Below are positions 10,205 to 19,221 of a stretch of DNA of 64,000 nucleotides, piece after piece. Every line of letters starts with the position of its first letter. Position 1 is the first letter of the stretch. A program made the translations under genes and the position numbers. The notes under the pieces are model-generated. The model saw only the letters and a program-made list of their open reading frames with translations. It did not search any database and had not been told where the DNA came from. Origin of the DNA: Nocardiopsis flavescens (GTDB taxonomy: Bacteria > Actinomycetota > Actinomycetes > Streptosporangiales > Streptosporangiaceae); contig NZ_FQZK01000003.1 in NCBI RefSeq assembly GCF_900141985.1, forward strand, positions 1 through 64,000, read 5' to 3'.

Positions 10205-12199
10205 ATGGACTCTCCCTCCGGCCCCCGCGCCAACACGGTGCACGGCGACGTGTACGGGCGGCTGCTCCAGGCCCGCGACATCCACAGCGTCACCATCGGC
10301 GCCGGGGAGCGGCCCGCGCCGCCGCCCGGGGCCGACGTGGTGCTGGACCCGCCGCGCCCGGCGGTCGCGGTGCGCGGCCGGGAGGGGCTGGTCGGGGATC
10401 TGCTGGCGGAGATGCGCGCCGGGACGGACGTGCCGCACGTGCTGACCGGGCCCGGCGGGTTCGGCAAGACGACGGTGGCGGCGGAGCTGGCGCAGCGGGC
10501 GCGGGCCGAGGGGCGCACGGTCTTCTGGGTGCGGCCGGGCGGCGTCGCGGCGAGCATGATCGAGGTCGCCGTGGAACTGGGCGGGTCGCGGCGGGAGGCG
10601 GAGGAGGTGCGGGCCACCCGGCACCTGGCGATGCGGTGGGTGTGGCGGCACCTGGACGGGGCCCCGCGGCCGTGGCTGCTGGTCATCGACAACGCCGACC
10701 GGCCCGAGGAGCTGGACCCCGAGCACCGGCCCGGCGACCAGCTGGGGTGGATGCGGGCCAGCCCCGGCGGGTTCGTGGTGGTCACGACCCGGGTGGACGA
10801 CCCGGCGCAGTGGGCTCCCGCGCGCCTGCACCGGGTGGGGCCGCTGGAGGCGGGGGCCGCGGCGTCGGCGCTGGCCGACCACGCGGCACCGGAGGGAGCG
10901 GCCGGGGCAGGGGAGCTGGCGGAGCGGCTGGGACGGGTGCCGCTGGCGCTGGCGCTGGCCGGGCGCATCCTGGCGACGCACCGCGTGCTGTTCCCCGACG
11001 CCCGCGCGCTGCTGGCGCGGCTGGAGGAGGGTGTGGAGCGGCTGGACGAGCTGGCGGCGCCGTTCGTGACCGGTCCCGACGCGGACCGGCGGCTGCTGTC
11101 GGGGGTGTGGGACCTGTCGCTGCGGCTGGTCGCGGAGCGGGAGCCGTACGCGCGCCCCCTGCTCCAGGTCCTCTCGGTGCTGGGCCCGGACGCGGTACCG
11201 GTACCGCTGCGGCGCCTCCCCCCGGCGGAACTGGCGTCCGGCCCGCTGGAAGGCCTCGACGACGTGCGGCTGGCACGAACGATCAACACGCTGCTCGTGC
11301 ACGGGCTGGTCACCCTGGGCGGGCACGGCGGGGAGACCTCGCTGCGATCGCACCCCCTCGTGTCGGAAACGATCCGGGCGGGTATCGGCGACAGCGCGGT
11401 GACGGACGTCGTCAGCCGCCTGCTCCGCCGGCGGCCCGACAACGACTTCACCCTGGAGGCCTCCGCCTACGCGGCACTGGCCGGGGTCCTGACGCGTCTG
11501 CACCACGCCCGGCATCCGGCGGTCGTCCAGGCCTCTGTCGGGCGTTTCAGGGTCGCGATGCTGCTCGGGGGACGGGAGGAGGCGGAGAGGTCCCTGGCCC
11601 TACTCGCCGAGACGGCCCGGGCCGCCCTGGGCGGCACCCATCCGGAGGCACTGCGCGCCCGGCACGCCTGGGCCGACGCCCTGCGCGCGCTGGACAGGTG
11701 GGAGGAGGCCGGGAGGGTGTACGACTCGGTTCACCGCGACCGCCGGGACCGGCTCGGGCCCGACCACCCGGACACGCTGAGCAGCCTGCACCAGGTGGCC
11801 CTCATCGCGGGGCTGCGCGGTGACCTGGAGGCCTCCGAGCAGGGGTTCCACGCCGTCCTGGCCGCCCACGGGGGCAGGGAGGAGGAGCCCACCGCGGTCA
11901 GCGCACTACAGAACCTCTCCTCCATCCGGATGCTCCGCGGCGACACCGGCGCGGCGTGGGAGGGCTTCCTGAGGGTCCGCGAGATCCGGGGCCGGCTGCT
12001 GGGGGAGGACCACCCGGACACGCTGGAGGCGGACTACTACCTGGCCGGGGCCGCCGCCGAGCGCGGTGAGCACGCGCTGGCCGCGGAGATGTTCGACCGG
12101 TTCGCACGGTCGCGGGCCGAGGCCGTGGGCGAGGACGGCCCGATGGTCGCCGAGGCCCGTGCGCGGGCGGAGCGGGCCAGGGAGGCCGCGGGGGCCTGA
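10205..12199 (+). CDS. NB-ARC (STAND) NTPase with C-terminal TPR repeats
   Basis: Protein of 664 residues. A short N-terminal signature, VHGDVYGRLLQARDIHSVTIG, is a variant of the QARDI motif that often precedes NB-ARC domains in actinobacteria. The NTPase domain has P-loop GPGGFGKTT, a Walker-B-like LLVIDNA, and winged-helix material. The C-terminal third is TPR-like, with repeats such as LGPDHPDTLSSLHQVALI and LGEDHPDTLEADYYLAGA. Such STAND proteins act as ligand-triggered switches in signalling, regulation or defence; the target here is unknown. ATG 10205 is favoured because CAGTAT, a possible -10, lies 6 bases upstream; an in-frame ATG at 10196 is an alternative. It converges on the DUF397 gene with only 3 bases between the stops. 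Confidence 0.88.
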   Translation: MDSPSGPRANTVHGDVYGRLLQARDIHSVTIGAGERPAPPPGADVVLDPPRPAVAVRGREGLVGDLLAEMRAGTDVPHVLTGPGGFGKTTVAAELAQRARAEGRTVFWVRPGGVAASMIEVAVELGGSRREAEEVRATRHLAMRWVWRHLDGAPRPWLLVIDNADRPEELDPEHRPGDQLGWMRASPGGFVVVTTRVDDPAQWAPARLHRVGPLEAGAAASALADHAAPEGAAGAGELAERLGRVPLALALAGRILATHRVLFPDARALLARLEEGVERLDELAAPFVTGPDADRRLLSGVWDLSLRLVAEREPYARPLLQVLSVLGPDAVPVPLRRLPPAELASGPLEGLDDVRLARTINTLLVHGLVTLGGHGGETSLRSHPLVSETIRAGIGDSAVTDVVSRLLRRRPDNDFTLEASAYAALAGVLTRLHHARHPAVVQASVGRFRVAMLLGGREEAERSLALLAETARAALGGTHPEALRARHAWADALRALDRWEEAGRVYDSVHRDRRDRLGPDHPDTLSSLHQVALIAGLRGDLEASEQGFHAVLAAHGGREEEPTAVSALQNLSSIRMLRGDTGAAWEGFLRVREIRGRLLGEDHPDTLEADYYLAGAAAERGEHALAAEMFDRFARSRAEAVGEDGPMVAEARARAERAREAAGA

Positions 12200-12202
12200 C
12201 CT

Positions 12203-12454
12203 TCAGGACCGGGCGGTGGCGATGACCAGCGCCGACCATTCGCGCGGGCCGACCGCCAGGACGGCGGCGGAGCGGTGCCGCGTGTCGCGCAGCAGGATCG
12301 CCCGCGGGAGGCCGAGGGCGACCTCGACGCAGTTCTGCGCGAAGCCGCTGTGGGAGCTGGTGAACCAGGGCGCGGAGTCCACGACGGCCACCTCGACGCA
12401 GGCGCTCTCGAAACCGCTGTGGGAGCTCGTGAACCACCCGGGGGAATCGCTCAT
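12203..12454 (-). CDS. DUF397 protein with duplicated WFTSSHSGF motif
   Basis: Small protein of 83 residues. DUF397 proteins normally have about 60 residues and one motif of the type W-x-S-S-x-S-G-x-x-N-C-V-E-V-A, followed by VAVRDS. Here the motif occurs twice: PGWFTSSHSGFESACVEVA and APWFTSSHSGFAQNCVEVA. The usual C-terminal half (LPRAILLRDTRHRSAAVLAV) follows. In actinobacteria DUF397 genes usually sit beside an XRE-DUF5753 regulator. None is adjacent here, and the nearest such gene is 42 kb away at 54066-54884. It converges with the NB-ARC gene. DUF397 function is mostly undefined; some members act with their XRE partner in regulation. Confidence 0.88.
   Translation of the reverse strand: MSDSPGWFTSSHSGFESACVEVAVVDSAPWFTSSHSGFAQNCVEVALGLPRAILLRDTRHRSAAVLAVGPREWSALVIATARS
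12318..12436. repeat. Tandem 50-base duplication inside the DUF397 gene
   Basis: Bases 12318-12367 and 12387-12436 are near-identical 50-base units with a 69-base (23-codon) period. They differ at a handful of positions, mostly in the short stretch encoding FAQN versus FESA. This is the DNA basis of the doubled WFTSSHSGF motif and points to a fairly recent in-frame duplication. Confidence 0.85.
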
Positions 12455-12496
12455 ACCGCCGACCCTGCCACACCGAGGCCTTGCGCGGTGGGGTTT

Positions 12497-13501
12497 TCAG
12501 GCCACCGGGGCCGCCGCCGGGGCGTTCCGGATGTCGCCCGTCTCCCCCTCCAGGTAGGCCCGGCGGCCGACCACGAACACGTACAGGAAGAACAGCACCT
12601 CCGCCAGCACGCCGATCCCCAGCGCCACCGGTACGGGGATGTGGCCGGCGACCGTGTTGCCGGTGACCAGGCCCTCGATCAGGCCGGAGAGGAACAGCAC
12701 CACCGCCAGGCCCAGCGCCGCCGCGACCGCCGCCCGGCCCTCCTCGCCGAAGGCGCGCAGCCGGGTGCGGTCGCCGGGTGCGATGAGCGACCAGCCCAGC
12801 CGCAGGCCGATGCCGCCCGCCACGAACACGGCGGTCAGCTCCAGCAGGCCGTGCGGCAGGATCAGGCCGAAGAACACGTCGGCCCGGCCCTGTCCGATCA
12901 TCAGCCCGGCGGTGAGCCCCACGTTCAGGGCGTTCACCAGCATCACGTACAGGGTCGGCACCCCGAAGGCGACGCCGAACACGATCGCCTGCGCGGCCAC
13001 CCAGGCGTTGTTGGTCCACACCTGGGCGGCGAAGGAACCGCGCGGATTCTCGACGTAGTAGTTCGCGAACTCGTACTCGACGGTCTGCGCGATGGACTCG
13101 GGCGTGCCGATCGCGTGCATCACCGCGGGGTCGGCGACGACCCACCACGCCACGGCGGCCGCGACGGCGACGGTGCCCGCGGTCATCCCCAGCCACCACC
13201 AGCGCAGCCGGTACAGGATCGCGGGGAAGACCCGGGTGAAGAACCCCACGACGTCGCGCCAGGCCGGGTCGTGGGCGCCGGTCACCGCGGAGCGGGCGCG
13301 CGCCACCAGCGCCGAGAGGCGGCCCACCAGCGCGGGGTCCTGGCCGGAGGAGCGCACCACCGAAAGGTGGGTGGAGACCCGCTGGTAGAGGTCGACGAGT
13401 TCGTCGACCTCGGCGCCGTCGAGGGAGCGGCGCCGGCGGACCAGGCGCTCCAGGCGCTCCCAGTCCTCGGTGTGCGCCGCGGCGAAAACGTCGATATCCA
13501 C
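12497..13501 (-). CDS. Stage II sporulation protein M-like (DUF95) membrane protein
   Basis: Membrane protein of 334 residues. A cytoplasmic helical N-terminus (DWERLERLVRRRRSLDGAEVDELVDLYQRVSTHLSVVRS) precedes about six transmembrane segments. These include YRLRWWWLGMTAGTVAVAAA, FGLILPHGLLELTAVFVAGG and VAAALGLAVVLFLSGLIEG. The motif LPHGLLEL is typical of the SpoIIM/DUF95 family, which in Bacillus joins the engulfment complex; the actinobacterial role is not established. The GTG at 13501 fits the conserved N-terminus and has AGGG upstream. It is divergent from the RDD gene across 114 bases, a pairing common near MoxR/DUF58 genes in actinobacteria. Confidence 0.87.
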   Translation of the reverse strand: MDIDVFAAAHTEDWERLERLVRRRRSLDGAEVDELVDLYQRVSTHLSVVRSSGQDPALVGRLSALVARARSAVTGAHDPAWRDVVGFFTRVFPAILYRLRWWWLGMTAGTVAVAAAVAWWVVADPAVMHAIGTPESIAQTVEYEFANYYVENPRGSFAAQVWTNNAWVAAQAIVFGVAFGVPTLYVMLVNALNVGLTAGLMIGQGRADVFFGLILPHGLLELTAVFVAGGIGLRLGWSLIAPGDRTRLRAFGEEGRAAVAAALGLAVVLFLSGLIEGLVTGNTVAGHIPVPVALGIGVLAEVLFFLYVFVVGRRAYLEGETGDIRNAPAAAPVA

Positions 13502-13615
13502 GCAAGGGACCCTACCGTCTCGCCGTCCCGGAGAGCGGCCGGTGGGAACGCGGTGTCCGGCCTGCGGGTAGTGTCGGAGGCGATCGTTACGTTCGGCCCC
13601 GAGGGAGCAGCACCG

Positions 13616-14425
13616 GTGTCCTATCCCGGCGGTGGAGAGGTACGCGGCGACGCGTACGGTACGACGCCCCTGGTCACGGGCGACGCGGTGGTCCTGGACC
13701 TGCGCGCCGCCGGGTTCGCGACGCGGGCCGTCGCCCTGATCCTCGACGTGATCGTGCAGGGCGCCCTGCTGGTCCTGCTGGTCCTGCTGACGGCCTGGAT
13801 GGGCACCACCATGGACCCCGCGGCGACCGCGGCCGTGGTGCTGGGCGGCACGATCCTCGTCCTCGTGGGCTACCCGGCGGCGTTCGAGACCGTCTCGCGC
13901 GGCCGGACCCTGGGCAAGATGGCGCTGGGCCTGCGCGTGGTGGGCACCGACGGGTCGCCGGAGCGGTTCCGGCAGGCGCTGGCCCGCGCGCTGGTGGGTT
14001 TCGTCGAGATCTGGATGACGACGGGCGTGATCGCGCTCATCACCTCGATGCTGAGCAGGGACGGGCGCCGGGTGGGCGACTTCCTGGCGGGCACCATGGT
14101 CGTGGAGGAGCGCACGGGGCGCCCCCGCCAGGAGCACGTGCCCATGCCGCCGCACTTGGCGGGCTGGGTGTCGGGGGCCGACCTGTCCCGGCTCTCCCCG
14201 GAGACGGCCGCGGCCGCCCGCCAGTTCGTGCTGCGCTTCTACGAGCTGGCCGAGCACACGCGCCACGAGATGGGCGTCCGGTTGGCCGACGCCGTGATGG
14301 CGCAGATCAGCCCGCCCCCGCCCCCGGGGACCACCCCGCCCGACTTCCTCGCCGCGGTGCTCGCCGAGCGGCGCCGCCGCCAGGAGGCCGCGCTCCAGCA
14401 CCGCCCCCACCGCCCCGGCGCCTGA
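13616..14425 (+). CDS. RDD-family membrane protein
   Basis: Protein of 269 residues. The RDD domain occupies about residues 35-165. It begins with AAGFATRAVALILDVIVQG, where the usual Arg-Asp-Asp signature is present as R-A-V-A-L-I-L-D. Further motifs are RTLGKMALGLRVVGTDG and RDGRRVGDFLAGTMVVEE. Three or four membrane segments are visible. The C-terminal 100 residues are soluble and helical. The GTG at 13616 has GAGGGAG about 10 bases upstream, and TAGTGT near 13567 could be its -10 box. RDD proteins are proposed transporters or antiporters; the substrate here is unknown. It is divergent from the SpoIIM-like gene. Confidence 0.88.
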   Translation: MSYPGGGEVRGDAYGTTPLVTGDAVVLDLRAAGFATRAVALILDVIVQGALLVLLVLLTAWMGTTMDPAATAAVVLGGTILVLVGYPAAFETVSRGRTLGKMALGLRVVGTDGSPERFRQALARALVGFVEIWMTTGVIALITSMLSRDGRRVGDFLAGTMVVEERTGRPRQEHVPMPPHLAGWVSGADLSRLSPETAAAARQFVLRFYELAEHTRHEMGVRLADAVMAQISPPPPPGTTPPDFLAAVLAERRRRQEAALQHRPHRPGA

Positions 14426-14436
14426 GCGGGCGCCGC

Positions 14437-14457
14437 CCCGGGCCGGGCCGGCCCGGG
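14437..14457. terminator. Hairpin between convergent RDD and SAH hydrolase-like genes
   Basis: CCCGGGCC and GGCCCGGG form an 8-base perfect stem around a 5-base loop. The hairpin sits in the 45-base gap between two convergent stops, so it may serve both strands. Confidence 0.55.
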
Positions 14458-14470
14458 TGCGCCGTGAGCG

Positions 14471-15733
14471 TCAGGGGTGCCAGGAGCGCAGGTAGGACTC
14501 CTGGTCGGGCGTGAGGGTGTCGATGTCCACGCCCAGGGCGGCGAGTTCGAGCCCGGCCACCTCCGTGTCGATCTCGCCGGGGACGTCCACGACGCCCGGC
14601 GCGAGGCCGCCGTGGGCGCGCGCCAGCCAGGCCGTCGTGAGGGCGTGGGCGGCGAACGACAGGTCCATGACGGCGGCCGGGTGCCCCTCGGCGGCGCCCA
14701 GGTTGACCAGTCGCCCCTCGGACAGCAGCAGGACGCGGCGGCCGTCGGCGAACACGTACTCGTCGGCGTGCTCGCGCACGCCGCGGTCGACGGCGACGGC
14801 GAGCCGGTCCAGGGCGGCCAGGTCGATCTCCAGGTCGAAGTGGCCGGAGTTGGCGAGGATCGCCCCGTCGCGCATCAGGGCGAGGTGCTCCCCGCGGATC
14901 ACGTCGCGGTTGCCGGTGACGGTGATGAACACGTCCCCGACCGGGGCGGCCTGCGCCATGGAGGTGACCGTGTACCCCTGCATGACGGCGTCCAGGGCCT
15001 TGACCGGGTCGACCTCGGTGACGATGACCCGGGCGCCCATGCCGCGGGCCCGCTCGGCCAGGCCGCGGCCGCAGTAGCCGAACCCGGCGACGACGACGGT
15101 GCGGCCGGCGAGCATGGTGTTGGTGGCCCGCAGGATGCCGTCGATGGTGGACTGCCCGGTGCCGTACCGGTTGTCGAACATGCGCTTGGTGGCGGTGTCG
15201 TTGACCGCGACCATGGGCAGCCGCAGCCCGCCCTCGGCGCTCATGCGGCGCAGCCGGATGACGCCGGTGGTGGTCTGCTCGCAGCCGCCCAGGACACCGT
15301 CGAGCAGGTCGGGGCGGGCGGCGTGCAGGGTGTGGACGAGGTCGCAGCCGTCGTCGAGCAGTAGGTGGGGACGGGTCTCCAGCACCGTGACCAGGTTGCG
15401 GTCGTAGGCGGCCGGGTCCATTCCCGCCCAGGCGTGCACGGCCACCCCGTACTCGGCGGCCAGCGCGGCCGCCGTGTCGTCCTGGGTGGAGAGCGGGTTG
15501 GAGGCGGCCAGCGCCACCTCGGCGCCGCCCGCGCGCAGGGCGCGCAGCAGGTTGGCGGTCTCGGCGGTCACGTGCAGGCAGGCGGCGACGCGCATGCCCG
15601 CCAGGGGCCGCTCGGCGGCGAAGCGCGCGTGGATGCTGCGCAGCACCGGCATGGACCGCTCGGCCCAGGCGACCCGGCGGACCCCGGCCGGGGCCAGGCC
15701 CAGGTCGGCGACCTCGTGTGGAATCCCGGTCAT
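14471..15733 (-). CDS. Short-form S-adenosylhomocysteine hydrolase paralogue (archaeal/Thermotoga type)
   Basis: NAD-dependent SAH-hydrolase-family enzyme of 420 residues. It keeps the substrate/NAD motifs STQDDTAAAL, VNDTATKRMFDNRYG (with the conserved Lys and Asp-Asn), GFGYCGRGLAERARG and SGHFDLEIDL. It lacks the roughly 40-residue insertion and the C-terminal Lys-x-x-x-Tyr tail (KADHYRY in the neighbouring enzyme) that reaches into the partner NAD site; instead it ends SYLRSWHP. This is the architecture of archaeal and Thermotoga enzymes, some of which prefer S-inosylhomocysteine. The substrate could therefore be SAH, SIH or a related thioether. It lies on the same strand 245 bases after the canonical ahcY. 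The ATG at 15733 is the family-consistent start. Confidence 0.88.
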   Translation of the reverse strand: MTGIPHEVADLGLAPAGVRRVAWAERSMPVLRSIHARFAAERPLAGMRVAACLHVTAETANLLRALRAGGAEVALAASNPLSTQDDTAAALAAEYGVAVHAWAGMDPAAYDRNLVTVLETRPHLLLDDGCDLVHTLHAARPDLLDGVLGGCEQTTTGVIRLRRMSAEGGLRLPMVAVNDTATKRMFDNRYGTGQSTIDGILRATNTMLAGRTVVVAGFGYCGRGLAERARGMGARVIVTEVDPVKALDAVMQGYTVTSMAQAAPVGDVFITVTGNRDVIRGEHLALMRDGAILANSGHFDLEIDLAALDRLAVAVDRGVREHADEYVFADGRRVLLLSEGRLVNLGAAEGHPAAVMDLSFAAHALTTAWLARAHGGLAPGVVDVPGEIDTEVAGLELAALGVDIDTLTPDQESYLRSWHP

Positions 15734-15756
15734 GGGGACCTGTTCTGTGGATACGG

Positions 15757-15788
15757 CTCCGGGGCCGGCGAACGCGCCGGCCCCGGAG
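15757..15788 (-). terminator. Strong hairpin between the two SAH hydrolase genes
   Basis: CTCCGGGGCCGGCG and its exact complement form a 14-base stem with an AACG loop. On the minus strand it lies about 190 bases after the ahcY stop and only 24 bases before the ATG of the short paralogue. It could end ahcY transcription or attenuate the downstream gene. Confidence 0.6.
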
Positions 15789-15978
15789 AACGGACGAGCG
15801 GCCTCACGGGCCGCGCTCCCCCGCCCCGGGTGCGGCGGGGGTCCGGCGCGGCGCCGGCGGAGCGCCGGTGCGGGCAGGCCCCGGACCGCGGCTTCTCCGC
15901 GCCGGCCCGCCCCGTGTCCGCGGGCCGTCCGTCGTGGACGCCGGGCGGGGGCGGGGCCGGGCGCGGGCCCGCGGCCGG

Positions 15979-17415
<1,437 letters not shown>

Positions 17416-17482
17416 GCGTTCCTCACTCGTGATGGTCGTGGCGCACCTGATTGTAGGGCCGTACGCCCGCCATCAGCACGAA

Positions 17483-17502
17483 TCTGACAACACGGCGTCA
17501 GA
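17483..17502. promoter_or_regulatory. 20-base dyad between ahcY and merR-type gene
   Basis: TCTGAC, eight bases, then GTCAGA form an inverted repeat in the 128-base divergent gap. Its size and place suit a MerR-family operator controlling either or both genes. No binding data exist; this is inferred from symmetry and location. Confidence 0.45.
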
Positions 17503-17530
17503 AGCCGTCCGGGCGGGCGCCGGGCTCGGT

Positions 17531-17536
17531 TAGGGT
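17531..17536 (+). promoter_or_regulatory. -10 element TAGGGT, probably giving a leaderless mRNA
   Basis: TAGGGT matches the actinobacterial TAnnnT -10 box and ends 7 bases before the ATG at 17544. No Shine-Dalgarno sequence lies in that gap, so transcription would start at about the A of the ATG. Confidence 0.5.
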
Positions 17537-17543
17537 CGTCCGC

Positions 17544-17936
17544 ATGGCCCTGGACGACACCTCCGCCGCGCTCGGCGGTCCCGTGCCCATCTCGGCCGCG
17601 GCCGACCGGGTGGGCACGACCCCGCGCATGCTCCGGTACCGGGAAGGCCTGGGGCTGCTGCCCCGCACCCAGGAGCAGCCCACGGGGCGCGGGCACCGGC
17701 ACCGCCGGTTCACCGAGGAGGACCTGCGGACCATCGCGACCGGCCTGGAGCTGGAGCGCGACTTCGACATCCCGCCGGCGGCGCTGGCCTTCGCGCTGCG
17801 CGTGCTGTCCGAGCCCGAGGTGCTGGCCCGGGTGCGCACCCACGGGGAGCGGCTGGGCCGGCTGGCGCCGGCGCCGGCGCGCGCCCTGGATTTCGAGAAG
17901 CAGAAGGCGATGCGCCTGCTGGGCCGCCGGCCCTGA
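17544..17936 (+). CDS. MerR-family transcriptional regulator
   Basis: Protein of 130 residues with an N-terminal MerR winged helix (VPISAAADRVGTTPRMLRYREGLGLLP and GRGHRHRRFTEEDL). The following helix is short (LRTIATGLELERDFDIPPAALAFALRVL). Nothing resembling a drug- or metal-binding effector domain is present. It is divergent from ahcY, with a 20-base dyad between them, so it may sense methionine-cycle status or simply autoregulate. The start is supported by a TAGGGT element 7 bases upstream. Confidence 0.88.
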   Translation: MALDDTSAALGGPVPISAAADRVGTTPRMLRYREGLGLLPRTQEQPTGRGHRHRRFTEEDLRTIATGLELERDFDIPPAALAFALRVLSEPEVLARVRTHGERLGRLAPAPARALDFEKQKAMRLLGRRP

Positions 17937-18041
17937 GGTGCCAGGTCGGAGCGGTCGGCCCGGGCGGGAGGGGTTCCGCGGGGGCGGAGGAGGGGTCCTA
18001 GGGCAGGTTTCGCCGCGGGGCCCACGGGCTACGGAGACAGC

Positions 18042-19172
18042 GTGGATACCCTACGCCTCAGCGCTGACCCGGCCCGGCTCCCCGACAGCGTGCGCGACGA
18101 GCTGACCGACGTCGACCGCCTGCGCAGGATCTGGTCCGGGCACCGGCAGGCCCAGCCCCGGCAGGCCCGCGAGGACGCGCGGCGGTCCCTGCTGCGGGCG
18201 CGGATCGGGGAGGCCGGGGTGGGCGGCCCCCTCGCCGACCTCCTGGCGGCGACGCTGGAGGACGGCATGGCCGGGCGCGCGCTCACCCCCGGGTACGCCG
18301 CCGAACTGGCCGGCCTCGTCCACTCCCTGCCCGACCCGGGCCCCTTCCGCTCCCCGCGGGCACCGCTGGGGCCGGAGCACGCCCGCGCGGTGGCCGACCC
18401 GGCGGCGGTCCCGGGGCACCCCCTGGTGCGGGCGGCGCACACCTACACCGGGACACTGGCCGCGCTGACCGCGCTGGACGGCGGTCGCGAGCGCCCGCGG
18501 CTGCTGCCGTGGCTGGCCGCCGCGGTGGTGCTGCGCCGGGCGGACCTGCCGCCGCTGCCCCCGGTGCACCCGGCCGCGTCCGCGGACCCCGGCGACCCGC
18601 CGGCCGCGACCGTCTCGGCGCTGGCCCGTGCCGTCACGGCGGCGCTGCGCGACGAGCTGAGCTGGACTCCGCCGGGGACCCCTCCCCCGCCCCGGGAGCC
18701 GGTGTCGCCGCTGGCGTCGGTCACCCGGCGGCGGGTGATGGAGCACCTGCGCTCGCACCGGGAGTCGGTGGGCCTGATCCTGCGCGGCCTGGACCCGGGG
18801 GCTCGCGCCGTGGTGCGCTCGGGGGGCTCCGACACCGGGACCGGCGCGGACGGCCCCTCCGAGGCGGGCCGGGCCGTGCTCACCCCGGGCGCCGCGCACT
18901 GGTGGACGGCGCTGGAGCTGCTGGTGGACGACGCGACGCTGTCGCTGGTCGTGGTGGTCCAGGAGATCGGCCGCCCCCGGACGGGGGTGCTGGCGGTGAC
19001 CGTGGACGGTCGTCTGACGACCCCGGACGGGGTGCGCGACCTGCCGGGGATCGCCGCGGCCGAGGGCGTGACCGTGATGCCCACGGACTGTGTGGACGAC
19101 CGGTGGCCGCGGATCGGCGACCTGATCGACGAGGGCGTCTCCCTGGCGCTGGGGGAGCTCACCCGGGTCTGA
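18042..19172 (+). CDS. Hypothetical protein with a possible degenerate Fic-like fold
   Basis: Protein of 376 residues with no clear family. The N-terminal half is helical. Residues about 85-180 read AAELAGLVHSLPDPGPFRSPR, then LVRAAHTYTGTLAALTALDGG, then RPRLLPWLAAAVVLRRADLPPLPP. The order resembles Fic-domain layout (G-x-x-R, a helix before the active loop, then R-L-L plus a hydrophobic helix and a G-x-P-P turn). The catalytic HPFxxGNGR loop is replaced by TALDGGRERPR. The C-terminal part (about 270-376) looks like a separate alpha/beta domain. The GTG start has GGAGA 5 bases upstream. It converges on a Ser/Thr kinase gene. The Fic resemblance is my inference from motif order and may be wrong. 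Confidence 0.6.
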   Translation: MDTLRLSADPARLPDSVRDELTDVDRLRRIWSGHRQAQPRQAREDARRSLLRARIGEAGVGGPLADLLAATLEDGMAGRALTPGYAAELAGLVHSLPDPGPFRSPRAPLGPEHARAVADPAAVPGHPLVRAAHTYTGTLAALTALDGGRERPRLLPWLAAAVVLRRADLPPLPPVHPAASADPGDPPAATVSALARAVTAALRDELSWTPPGTPPPPREPVSPLASVTRRRVMEHLRSHRESVGLILRGLDPGARAVVRSGGSDTGTGADGPSEAGRAVLTPGAAHWWTALELLVDDATLSLVVVVQEIGRPRTGVLAVTVDGRLTTPDGVRDLPGIAAAEGVTVMPTDCVDDRWPRIGDLIDEGVSLALGELTRV

Positions 19173-19187
19173 CGGGGGTGCGCCGCG

Positions 19188-19204
19188 GGCCCCGGCGCGG
19201 GGCC
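19188..19204. terminator. Small GC hairpin between convergent genes
   Basis: GGCCCC, a GGCGC loop and GGGGCC lie in the 49-base gap between the 18042-19172 gene and the kinase gene. The stem is only 6 bases, so a terminator role is tentative. Confidence 0.35.
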
Positions 19205-19221
19205 GGGGCCGGTCCCGCCGG

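Noticed and set aside
15734..15978. Possible SAH riboswitch between the SAH hydrolase genes
   Set aside because: The region is highly structured, but I could not match the conserved core of the SAH riboswitch. The strong hairpin is a plain stem-loop better read as a terminator or attenuator.
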